Positions 43,401 to 53,101 of a stretch of DNA of 64,000 nt are shown one piece after another (positions within the stretch are counted from its first letter, which is position 1; each line of letters starts with the position of its first letter). The DNA comes from Sabethes cyaneus. Taxonomy: Eukaryota > Arthropoda > Insecta > Diptera > Culicidae. Made by a program: the position numbers and the translations under genes. Where the stretch lies: NCBI RefSeq assembly GCF_943734655.1, contig NC_071354.1:75308838-75372837 (forward strand). The letters run 5' to 3'. Below the pieces are notes generated by a model that searched no databases, was not told the origin of the DNA, and saw only the letters and a program-made list of their open reading frames with translations.

Positions 43401-46400
43401 AGTTTGAACGAATCATATCAATTCAGTCGATTTCTTACTTACTTACTTTAGTGGCAACGGTCTGTTATCGATCCTGCGCTTAACCCTCTCTGTCCCATGG
43501 TAGCACAGAAGATCCATGACTTCCGATATTAAAATCAACCGATGAAAATTTTTGAAGGCATTCAAATATGGGTATTTAAACTTCAGAACATAGTTAAAAT
43601 ATTATTTTACAAGCCGTATAGTCGTGCTTGACGAATTGGTTATTAATAACTTTTTCAGGCGATCAAGAATTGTAAACCACCCCAACGCCCTGGGGACAGA
43701 GAGGGTTAGCGAATCATGGTCGTCCGGTACTATCGGTCCTCGGCTGCCGTTCTCCAATTGTATGTCACCAAGTATTGACCGCAGAATTTTAATTTTCAAA
43801 CCCCAAGTACTTGACGATAAGGTCTAGGACGAGTTTTGGTATTATACAAATCGACATGATTCTTCGAATAACTTGACTGAGTGGACCGCTGGAAAGCTAG
43901 TAGTGATTTAACAAGCGAGCAACATTGAACAGAGTCATGCACAACAATTATCAATGAACAAATTAGGGTTAATGATGACAGGTGGTTGCGAGTGATTGAG
44001 TTCCAATGTCATTTTTTTAGTCAGTTTCTTTAGAGTCAAGTGTTTTTCAATTGGTTTATTTTGGTCGACACGATGTAGTTGAATAACTCGATTGAGTCGA
44101 CCGCCCAGTCAAGAAAACTGACAAACTGAAAAAATTTGCTATCATTTCTGGCTTTAGTTTTCAGAAGGACGCATAATCAACCCTTTTACATGCATTATGC
44201 GACCTTTTTAAAACTAAAGCCAGATTTATGGTATATTTGTTTGTTTATTTTTGAGTCCGTTTAACCGTTTTTGATCATTCAAGTATCGTTCAGGTACTTG
44301 AACGGTAGATAGACTTACTATTAAAAACACACTTGCTAACTTTGTTATAGTTGTTTAGCATGGAGTAGCTTTTTTTGGAAATAAAAACCAAATCAGAATA
44401 AATTGTAATTTACATATTTAAAAATAGTAGCGTGTTATCTGGGTATAGCAACAAAAGAAATATTATGCACCGGGTATATCCAATTGTTATCACCTCTAGC
44501 ATTGTTATACTGGAATAGATAAAGATAAAAAATCTGAAACATTGGTAATTTGAAATTGCCACGTGTGCTCTACTATGACTGTCACAATGTTCTGTTTTTA
44601 GAGCTGGAATGTAGGTACTGATATGAAATTTGGTTGCTTCTGACATTACGCATTTGAATGTTTTCCGGAGCTAAGATTAAGCTCCAGAATTTATTTAACT
44701 TTCAATGTCAATATTAATGGTACAACTCATAACTTTATTATCTTGCGATTAACAACACTGTTATCATCCAATATTTGCATTTCTTGTCACATGCAAAGCT
44801 TGGTCGCATAAAATTAATTTACTCGGGCCATTGACAATAACTATATGTTAGAACGTAATGTTTATAATGGTCATATCCATACCATATCATAAAAACCATA
44901 TTTGATTATCTATTGATGCACTCACATTTGAAATTGATCAAAGTATTATTTTAGCAAAAGCAAGCATATTAAGATGGTTCAGGAGTTTTTCGATTTCAAA
45001 AAATCGATTTTTATTAATTAACTGTTTCGAAAGATTAACATTTTGATAATATGTCTTTTAAGCCATTGCATTGGGACGAATTCCAAAAAGACAAAGTTAT
45101 ATTGTGCGTGTCGAGGGCAATTCACAGAAACACAGCGAGTGAAAGCTTTATCACCGTTTTTTTTGAAACTAAGTTTTCAAAGTCGGTACCAAAAATATTC
45201 CAAAAATGGCATAATCAATTCACTTACTTGTTTTTTATATGTTATTTTTGTTGACTTTTTCGGTGAGAAACGTTTCTCACCGAAAAAGTCAACGAAAATA
45301 ACATATAGAATTTCACGGTGACGAACCCTAACAAATACTTGTTTTTTGTTGTGAATTCTATAAAATTGAACCATCCTTTTGTCGCCATATAATTTACTTA
45401 ACTTTATTAAATTCAAGGAGCCGTAGGAATCGCCGCCCACCCCCCACTAATAAATACCTTTAAGTGGGTTTTCATTTGCCTTTTTTGTAAAAAAAAATGA
45501 TCAAAATAGTTTCAAATACGTTGAAGTTAAATAAATTTCCATCGTCCACAGGTCAATATGACAATCCCGAATCGAGATTTTACGGTGCAGGAAATTTCCC
45601 GGAGTCTCCAGCTGTATTCGAAGCAGAAAAGGAATGTCGAAAAAGATCCAAAAACGCTCCAGTAAATAGTTTGCTAATATAACGATACTAATCAATGTAT
45701 ACTAAACAAGATTTAACTTTTTTTTAGATTAAAGGATGGTTTTGACAAACCAACTGTGCTGATGTTTGCATGGCTTAATGCTAAACAGAAACATGTAGCC
45801 AAATATGCTAGCCTCTACACCGATCAAGGGTTTGAGGTTGTAGTGTCTCAGTTGACCCCTTGGCAGCTGCTTTGGCCGGTGAAAGGTTCTCAGGTGTGTA
45901 TCTAGATGTTTGGTTAGAGCATCTGTTACAGAATTACTATAACTCTGTTACTTTTCAGCTGGTGGCAACTGATATCGTTAAATTTTTGAAGAACAACGAA
46001 TTTAGGAATGGTTTAGTTTTTCATGGGTTTTCGGTGGGTGGTTATCTATGGGGAGAATGCTTGGTTCACATCGCTCGAGATCTGCAGAACTATCAGATCG
46101 TATTAGACCGGGTCAAGGGACAAATTTGGGACAGCGCTGCTGATATAACGGAGATACCCGAAGGAGTTCCGCGAGCCTTGTTTCCAAGAAATCCAACGCT
46201 ACGAAATGCATTGAAAAAATATATGATGTAAGATGGTTTTCTATATCACCAAATGCGTTAAAAATGAATCATTCTTTTGTATAATTTCTAGTTACCACAT
46301 GAAAGCATTTCATGAACCAGCTACATCACATTATATTCGCTCTAGTCAGATGTTTCACACGAACCTGTTGAGATGTCCGGCTCTTTTCTTTGTTTCGAAA

Positions 46401-46677
46401 ACCGACCCTGTAGGAACGGAGGAGGCCAACTGTAGAGTCAAGGACAGTTGGGAGTCTAATGGAGTAAAGGTACTAAATTCAAATCTAGTTTTTCAAGTTT
46501 TATGGTTTTTATTAATTGGATTTTCTTCCGTTACAGTGCACTTTCAAATGTTGGGACCGATCGCCTCACGTGGGTCATTTTCGTAAACATACCGAGGAGT
46601 ATACTGAACTATTGTTTTCGCATCTGCGTCAGCTGGAACTGGGTGGACACAAACAGGCATTACGGGCGAAACTGTAA
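40490..46677 (+). CDS. TMEM53/DUF829-family protein, paralogue 2
   Basis: Exons 40490-40702, 45552-45661, 45728-45893, 45959-46227, 46292-46469 and 46537-46677 give 1077 nt (358 aa plus TAA), all phases consistent. It has the same predicted length as paralogue 1. Motifs are VLMFAWLNAK, HGFSVGGYLWGE (Ser188), KGQIWDSAADITEIPEGVP, SKTDPVGTEEAN (Asp291) and CWDRSPHVGHF (His323/His326). Intron positions and phases match paralogue 1, apart from an extra phase-0 intron at 45894-45958. Intron 1 is 4.85 kb and holds a SINE and a nested RTE/MITE insertion. An in-frame TAG precedes the ATG. AATAAA occurs near 46946. The long first intron makes exon 1 the least certain part. Confidence 0.87.
42380..42530 (-). 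mobile_element. tRNA-derived SINE, family C copy 1
   Basis: Shares CGACAGACTTCG(C/T)AGCCAGC and neighbouring text with 54030-54170. The right side contains a degraded tRNA-like head read on the minus strand. It lies in intron 1 of the second TMEM53-like gene. Confidence 0.45.
43436..43815 (-). mobile_element. RTE-like 3' end fragment split by a MITE
   Basis: CTTACTTACTTTAGTGGCAA and GATCCTGCGC at the left, then, after the insertion 43484-43705, GTCCTCGGCTGCCGTTCTCC. All match the 3' end of the element at 2296-2390. The right part jumps ahead to the CCAAGTATTGACCGCAGAAT region (as at about 2655), so an internal segment is missing. Confidence 0.75.
43484..43705. mobile_element. piggyBac-type MITE nested in RTE fragment
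   Basis: Ends CCCTCTCTGTCCC ... GGGACAGAGAGGG are exact inverted repeats bounding 222 bp. They are flanked by TTAA (43480-43483) and TTAG (43706-43709), consistent with a TTAA target duplication with one later change. The target position aligns with CGAA in the related copy at about 2343. Non-coding. Confidence 0.75.
44972..45378. repeat. Possible MITE with a 72-bp central palindrome
   Basis: GATGGTTCA near 44974 and TGAACCATC near 45369 form short inverted ends. Inside, 45236-45307 is an almost perfect 72-bp palindrome (36-bp arms, one mismatch, no spacer) centred on GAGAAAC/GTTTCTC. No target duplication was resolved. It lies in intron 1 of the second TMEM53-like gene. Confidence 0.5.
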
Positions 46678-47427
46678 TGCTGCTTAGAAGACGTTCTGTG
46701 ATACTTAAAAACAAGTGGAAACAAAAATATCATTGACTGTAACACGGAAATCTGTTTTAATTTTACGTTGTTTTTAATTCTTGGTGTGAATCTTTTAGCA
46801 AATAGCACTGTAGTATACAGTTTGGAAAAGTTTTGTGGAATCCTCTAATTGTTCATACCAGAATACTTGCCACAGTAACCATACCCAGTTTGTGTTTTGT
46901 GCAATTCATCTAACTCCGATTCTGAAATTGCGATGCATGCCAAAAAATAAACCAATAATCTATCAGATATCAAGATATTAGTAGAACTTAAATTGTTTTG
47001 CAACTTTTCATAGTTGTTTTTCTACCTTTTTTAGCCTTTGTGCTTTAGTGCATGTAATAGGAGGACATATTTGCATCGTCAAACCAAACAATATTGTATC
47101 CACATCATATAACAATAACAGTACACATGACCATTAAGATAGAAATGGTAGATATTGCAATCTTATATTTCAGTTCAAAATTCAGCAATAGTTCATATTA
47201 TTAAACTTATATCTTAAATCAATTGGAGTTAAATTTGTCTGACCAAACATATTCGAACAAACATAGAATGCTGCGCAAATAAAACAATATTTGTCCTTTG
47301 GGACCAGGAAATTTTCGTTAAGAGCTAACGAAACAAAAAGTATGTTAACATGTGAATGGGTAATTTATTAATTTTGAAAATATATGCCATTTATGCATTT
47401 TTATGGACGTCTTTTTTCTACCGGATT
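46678..47427. other. 3' flank of TMEM53-like paralogue 2
   Basis: Holds the likely polyadenylation signal AATAAA near 46946-46951. Nothing else recognised. Confidence 0.4.
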
Positions 47428-47985
47428 TTAGGCACTATCTTTGCAGGATAGTTGTCCATCATTCTTGCAACATGCCCAGCCCATGCGTATACGTTCAGAT
47501 TTAGCCACCATATAGATATTGGGTTTGCAATAAAGCTGTGCGAGTCTATGGTTCATTCTCCATTTCCATACTCCGTTGCCCTGTAGGCCGCCGAAAATCG
47601 TTTTTGGCCCTCGTCTTTCGAAAACGCCGAGCACTCGCAGGTCTTCCTCGAGTATTGTCGAGTATTGTGTCGGGCATCTTTCATGCCCGTAGAAAACATC
47701 CGGTCTTATGAGCGTCTTGTACAGGGTACATTTTGTATGGGAGCCTAGTCTGTTCGAGCGCAATTGCTTGCCCATAAATAGCACGCTGATAATAAGCCTC
47801 CGAATCTCACGGCTGGTGTCACTGTCCGTCGTTACCAGTGAGCCAAGGTAGAAAAATTCGTTAGCTACCTCAAGCTCATCACCGTCGATCATTATACTAC
47901 TGCCCAAACGGCATTGGTCGGCCTCGATACCATTGGCCAGCATGTACTTTGTTTTAGACGTGTTTACCATTAACCCAATGTTTAG
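47428..47985 (-). pseudogene. RTE-like non-LTR C-terminal fragment
   Basis: An open minus-strand frame of 180 residues starts at NTSKTKYMLANG and continues through EVANEFFYLGSLVTTDSDTS, TLYKTLIRPDVFYGHE and FERRGPKTIFGG to a degraded GWACCKNDGQ (usual GHVARM). It is the region after the catalytic palm. The upstream part is absent. Confidence 0.75.
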
Positions 47986-48119
47986 TGTTTCGTGCTTTAG
48001 TCTTACCTACGACTTGCAGGCTTCATCAGTGTCTGTTTATTTGCAATCTTCGTATTCTACTAAGACGCTCTAGAAACTTCAACGTAATGATTGACCAAAT
48101 TATTAGTGATACTTATGAG

Positions 48120-48408
48120 CAGGGATGCCACATAAAATTCTGTGTTTTTTGTTGGAAAAATCTGGCCATCTGTACAGCGAGGAAAAATATCTGTGCAAAA
48201 ATCTGTCCAATGCAAAGCAATTAGAGTGAAAGAGATGGAGTCATTTTGCTGACTATTTCCGTCTCTTTCACTCTCATGTAAAAGCTCAAAAATCTGTTTA
48301 ATCTGTGTAATTGGCGAAAATCTATATTCTGTGCAAACAGATTCTGTACAGTCGATTTCTTTCAAATATCTGTTAAACACAGAATAATCTGTGCATGTGG
48401 CAACCCTG
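48120..48408. mobile_element. hAT-type MITE with perfect 8-bp target duplication
   Basis: Starts CAGGGATGCCACAT and ends ATGTGGCAACCCTG (one mismatch between the inverted ends). Flanked on both sides by CTTATGAG (48112-48119 and 48409-48416). 289 bp, no coding; internal AAATCTGT and ACAGATT words repeat. Clear hAT hallmarks. Confidence 0.9.
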
Positions 48409-48649
48409 CTTATGAGTAACAATTTCATCAATCAATCAGTATAATATTAACGCATAAACAGGCAGTTGAAGTTAAAATGACCTATGATTGTTTGTGGATG
48501 AATCAGATTCAGCGCATGGCTCAGCTTGGTTGATAATTGGTTGGATAATGCACAAAACAGACCCCATAGTGGTACGTAGCCTCTTATCCAGCCACTCCTG
48601 TCTCTACCTCCACATGGTACCAGTGCGAATACGAGAAACCAACTGAGCA

Positions 48650-49035
48650 GAGACAACACTGTGACTCCTTCACTGTTGGTATACGACCTCTTTTTAGTGT
48701 GTTGGATGTCGATAGGTAGCCGTACTAGGGCCCACGCTAACCGAGTCTCGTGATGGGGCTGCCATCTTGTAGTGTCGAGACAACACTGTGACTCCTTCAC
48801 TGTTGGTATACGACCTTCGTTTCCACCGGGGTTGATTACCACCGGGTAATCAACCCCGGTGGAAACGAAGGTCGTATACCAACAGTGAAGGAGTCACAGT
48901 GTTGTCTCGACACTACAAGATGGCAGCCCCATCACGAGACTCGGTTAGCGTGGGCCCTAGTACGGCTACCTATCGACATCCAACACACTAAAAAGAGGTC
49001 GTATACCAACAGTGAAGGAGTCACAGTGTTGTCTC
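48650..49035. repeat. Perfect 191-bp inverted repeat with 4-bp spacer
   Basis: 48650-48840 and 48845-49035 are exact reverse complements by base-by-base reading, separated by ACCG. Each arm contains one full and part of a second 127-bp monomer. Confidence 0.92.
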
Positions 49036-49123
49036 GACACTACAAGATGGCAGCCCCATCACGAGACTCGGTTAGCGTGGGCCCTAGTACGGCTACCTAT
49101 CGACATCCAACACACTAAAAAGA
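48870..49123 (+). repeat. Two tandem 127-bp retrotransposon leader monomers
   Basis: Units 48870-48996 and 48997-49123 start GGTCGTATACCAACAG and end with AAAAAGA, and appear identical. The second runs straight into the leader and endonuclease start of a non-LTR copy (LGTWNCRSL at about 49189-49215). They therefore look like 5'-end monomers, which in other elements carry the promoter (inference). Inverted copies lie to the left. Confidence 0.75.
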
Positions 49124-51840
49124 GTCAAGAAAATTCTACTCGGAAAATTCGGCATGGACAAAGGCGACGAAATAAGGACATGGAATGGACACTTGGTACC
49201 TGGAACTGCAGATCGCTAAATGCATATGCATAGCTGGATATGCATGTTGAGAATAAAAGGCTGTTTCTCCATCTAACGGGTGACAACTAAAATTGTGGAA
49301 TTTTTTTCTCAAGTTGTCATAAAAAGACAAAGATACATGAAGAAGATCTGATTTACCGAAATTATAGATACATTGTCCATTATTGAAAAAATAGTGTACA
49401 TTTGAAAACGGTCCGTAATTGGCTGTTCGGCGAAGGTTCCGTTTGATGTCCGAACAGGAGCGTTGTACGGCCATCATGTCAACTTTGCGAATGCATCTCT
49501 TGATTCTACCAATTAACTGTTTGCAATTCGTGGCTCTCCAGTTATTTTTGTACATCAAGGAACTCAAAATCCCGAAGAAATCTTCGATTGGGTGCATTGA
49601 GATAGATTCGGCGGGTCGTGGTTTGTGGGTACAAATGGGATTGAATGGGTATTCAGGAACGATCGTGTTTTTTTTGTGTAATGCGATGATGCTCTATGCG
49701 GCCAAAACACGTATTGTCCATCTGCATGATGTTTTTGTAGAAACGGGATCAAAATTTTCTTCAAACATTCGTCTGGCACATCTTAATTGATAACCAAACC
49801 TGAGGGCTTGTTGTTGAAGGCACGAGAAAGAGAACGATGTCCTTCTGTGTCCATAATTTTGGCTGGTCTTCCACTACCTTGCTTGAAAATAGTTGTTGGG
49901 GATCTTAGCATATGGTAAACAGTCGAAGCCGCAACATGTTCGCTTTTTAAATATTATACCGTATACTTTTTGCCGAGATTTCTGTGGCAGTCCGTGAAAG
50001 TGTACAACGCGCTCCCGAAATGCTTCTTATTTCGACGCCATTTTAAACAAAACTGGGCAAGCAAATACAAAACAAAAAATATTGACAAAAAGAGGAGAGA
50101 GAGCTAACACACACATACTCTCATTTCTCTCTGAACTCGTTTGTTGTTGAGTATAGGGGCCTCAAAAAAACTCCAAAATTTTAATTATCACCCGTTACAC
50201 TATCATAAGCGTGCATTGTCCACACGATGGTAGACCCGACGACGAGAAGGAAGCGTTCTATGCGCAGGTGGATGCAACGTACGACAGCTGCTCACCACGT
50301 GACATCAAGATCGTCATCGAGGATATGAACGCCCAGGTCGACAGGGAAGCAATGTATAAACCGGTGATCGGGCTCCGTACACCGAAAAGAACGATAACGG
50401 CCAGCGATGCATCAACTAACTGCAGCTTCCCGAGGCTTGGTTTTTTTTTGTTAGGGGGGACTTAGACTACTTTGTCCATTGGATTGAACTTTTGTAGTAG
50501 AGGCTTGGTTATCAAGAGCACTTTCTTTCTCCGCCAAGATATCCACAAAGCCACCTGGAGATCACCTGACCAACAAACCTCGAACCAAATCGAACATAAT
50601 CTCAACAAGGGCCGGGTGCAGACCACTACCTAGTAGCAGTACATGTGCGCTCAAAACTATCGACGGTTTATACCTCGCGACAAAGCTGCCCTCTTCCGTT
50701 AAACATTCGGCAATTAGACAACGTGCGAGTTGCCGAAAGCTACGCGCGCGTACTGGAAAGATGTTCTGCCTTCCTCTGTGGAACTAGATGCTTCGACCCT
50801 CGAAAACGGATGGAGTATGATACGCTCGGCCGTCAACGAGGTCGCATCCACGGTGCTAGGTGAGGAATCCTAGAGCGCTCGAAATGATTGGTTTGATGGG
50901 GAATGACAAAAAGCGATAGAGAGGAAAAAATCTTAGAAAAACTATCTAACTAAGCATATCCACGAGAGAGAATTTGGCCAAGTATCGACGAGCACGGAAT
51001 TAGTTAACCACGAGAAGGTGAACCAAATTCGTATGGGCTACACACCTAAACCTGACATGTGTAAGGACGAGGCAGGGAATCTAATCGCAAACGAACGCGA
51101 GGTGGTCGACAGGTGGAAGCAGTTCTTCGATGAGCATCTCAACGGCGATAGAACAGAAGGAAACCAAATGGTAGGGAGAGGCTCCAGAGAAAGCAACGTT
51201 TACCTCCCACGGACAGTGGCTATTGACGGCGATGCTGGAAGTGGCTGATGAGTTCGTATATTTGAAATCTCTGATCACCGCCGACAATAATACGAGTAAG
51301 GAGATCCAACGACGCATTCAAGCTGGAAATTGAGCCTACTTTTCCCTCCGCAATTCGCCGCCGCATAAAACTGACGGTGTACAAAACGCTAATTAGACCG
51401 GTAGTCCTCTACGGACCAAAAACTTTGCCTACGGAAGGCATACCGTGCACATGCCGTATTTGAAAAAAAAACTTGCTAAGGACTATTTTTGGCGGAGTAC
51501 AAACGGATAGCGGAGAGTGATGTAGGTGTATGAAACACGAGTTGCAGACACTACTTGGAGAGATTTCCATCGCACACCTGGCGAATGTTGGGAAACGTCG
51601 CAAGTATGCTGGACGACTGTGCAGTGAAATCCATTCTTCATCTTCAAGAACCCCACCGGTACCAAGAATAGAGGGGCCCATCGTAGCTCGACCAGGTTGA
51701 AACCGACTTGCGTGTGTCGAGACGCGCAATGATTCGGCGACGAGTAGCCCAGGATCTAGTACAATGGAGAGGAATTCTTGACTCAGCTTCATCTGTCAAC
51801 TTCAGAAGCCGTCTGTAATCTTCAGTGACTCGTTTGAAGA
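49124..51840 (+). mobile_element. RTE-like non-LTR copy, split by mariner, palm deleted
   Basis: Endonuclease start WTLGTWNCRSL near 49184-49216, then a 920-bp mariner, then endonuclease text CPHDGRPDDEKEAFYAQVDA, DIKIVIEDMNAQVDREAMYK and GLRTP (50211-50400). It continues with RSKLSTVYTSRQSC (50645 on) and the RT linker GYTPKPDMCKDEAGNLIANE (51030 on). After GDRTEG the frame jumps to RGSRESNVYLPRT and EFVYLKSLITADNNTSKEIQ, so the whole catalytic palm (DFKAAYDT to FADD) is missing. A degraded C-terminal part reaches about 51800. Confidence 0.82.
49276..50195 (-). mobile_element. Mariner-like element (D37E type), degraded
   Basis: 920 bp with terminal inverted repeats ACGGGTGA(C/T)AA(C/T)TAAAAT at both ends and TA duplications (49274-49275, 50196-50197). 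The minus strand holds a broken transposase starting at ATG 50041 (MASK, then EAFRERVVHFHG), with YVFWPHRASSHYTKKT near 49715-49670 and PIEDFFGILSSL near 49590. The spacing between second Asp and Glu positions is 37 residues, as in D37E mariners. The Asp is replaced by His here, and frameshifts occur, so it is inactive. Confidence 0.85.
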
Positions 51841-53101
51841 CGTATTTAGTTTGGATAGTTCGCTCCGACTATGCTTACTATGGAATTTATTGTGTACATG
51901 CTTTAAATGACAATTTCGTTCGATAATTGAAATAAAAGACAGTCTAAATTATTTTAAATATTTATTCCAAGCAACTGCTTTGCTCTCCTATCTCATATAA
52001 TAGTAACTTGATAAATGTTGCGTCTCATTTCATAGTAATGATCTTGTTTCATCACTGGTAATGTTAGCCTTTTTTTGTGTGTACGTGTTTGTTAAACAAT
52101 ATGATAATAATTGTAGTGTTATATTACCTTGTGTATTTAGAAACTGTAGAATTTTTGTTCTATCACCAGAATTGCCATTTTCAACATTTGTTCGAGATTG
52201 TAAACGATACACTTGTACCGTTTACACTGCACCTGCGGAGCAATTGAGCTCATGACGTTTGATTTGATACCGTACCATCCAGCCAGCTGAATATTTAATT
52301 TTCCTGTTCTCTCGAAGTGTCACGAAAACCGGACACAGTTTCATATACGAATTTTTCCTACATTAGCTTATTTGCTTGTTGATTGGAATTTTTTCATGCT
52401 GTTAGAATGGAATATTGAAATACTTTACTTTAAAGATTGTGGTATGTTCTGTTCTGTACCGTCGCTGTATATAAAGGAGAGCAATAAAATATGACGATCG
52501 AAAATAAATATCTCTACTGATTTGTAATTTTAGTTTCTGTTTCTCAACAAACGGCACTGTAATGGATAACAATATATAATTTGTATTTTTTTTTAGTTTT
52601 AGCTTTTACTTTCAGTAGTAGTAATTGTATGTTCTTGCCTTAAAAGAAATCTACTAATTTCTATTTTTAAGTTTCTGATTTCGTACACCTGCATGCGGTA
52701 TAATTTTTTTTGTAATTATTATATAATCTTGTTAATCTCTTGGTATCATTTCGAAATTTTATTCGTTTATTTTACAACATGCTTCGTGCATAGAACAATG
52801 TAGAATATACTGTTAATGTTTGCTCCTTTTCCTGGGTAAGTTTTTGCTTCTTGCCACTCAATGCAAACGGCTCGCCTGATTTAACGTTACTTGAGTAAAA
52901 GTAAAAGAAAACTAGAGTAGTGTAAATAGCTTACAGTCCGTCGCTTTGTGTTCTGTTTCTTGTTTTTCCACTAAGCACAAAGCGAATTTAATGTTTCCCT
53001 TGCTTGTAACTGCCACTACTGCTACTACAGCCAAGTTGTTGTGGTTGCACTTTTCGTTCCGGAGATTGGCCGCCGTGCGAGCAGCACTGGCACTCGCACC
53101 C
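51841..53101 (-). terminator. Shc 3' UTR region
   Basis: Downstream of the Shc stop on the minus strand. AT-rich. An AATAAA complement (TTTATT near 51960) could end the transcript. No other gene recognised. Confidence 0.4.

Noticed and set aside
45051..45254. 67-residue open frame MSFKPLHWDEF...
   Set aside because: Lies inside the probable MITE with the 72-bp palindrome, in an intron; no homologous domain recognised.
48447..48842. 131-residue minus-strand open frame
   Set aside because: Runs through the inverted leader monomers and adjoining DNA; no endonuclease or other domain follows.
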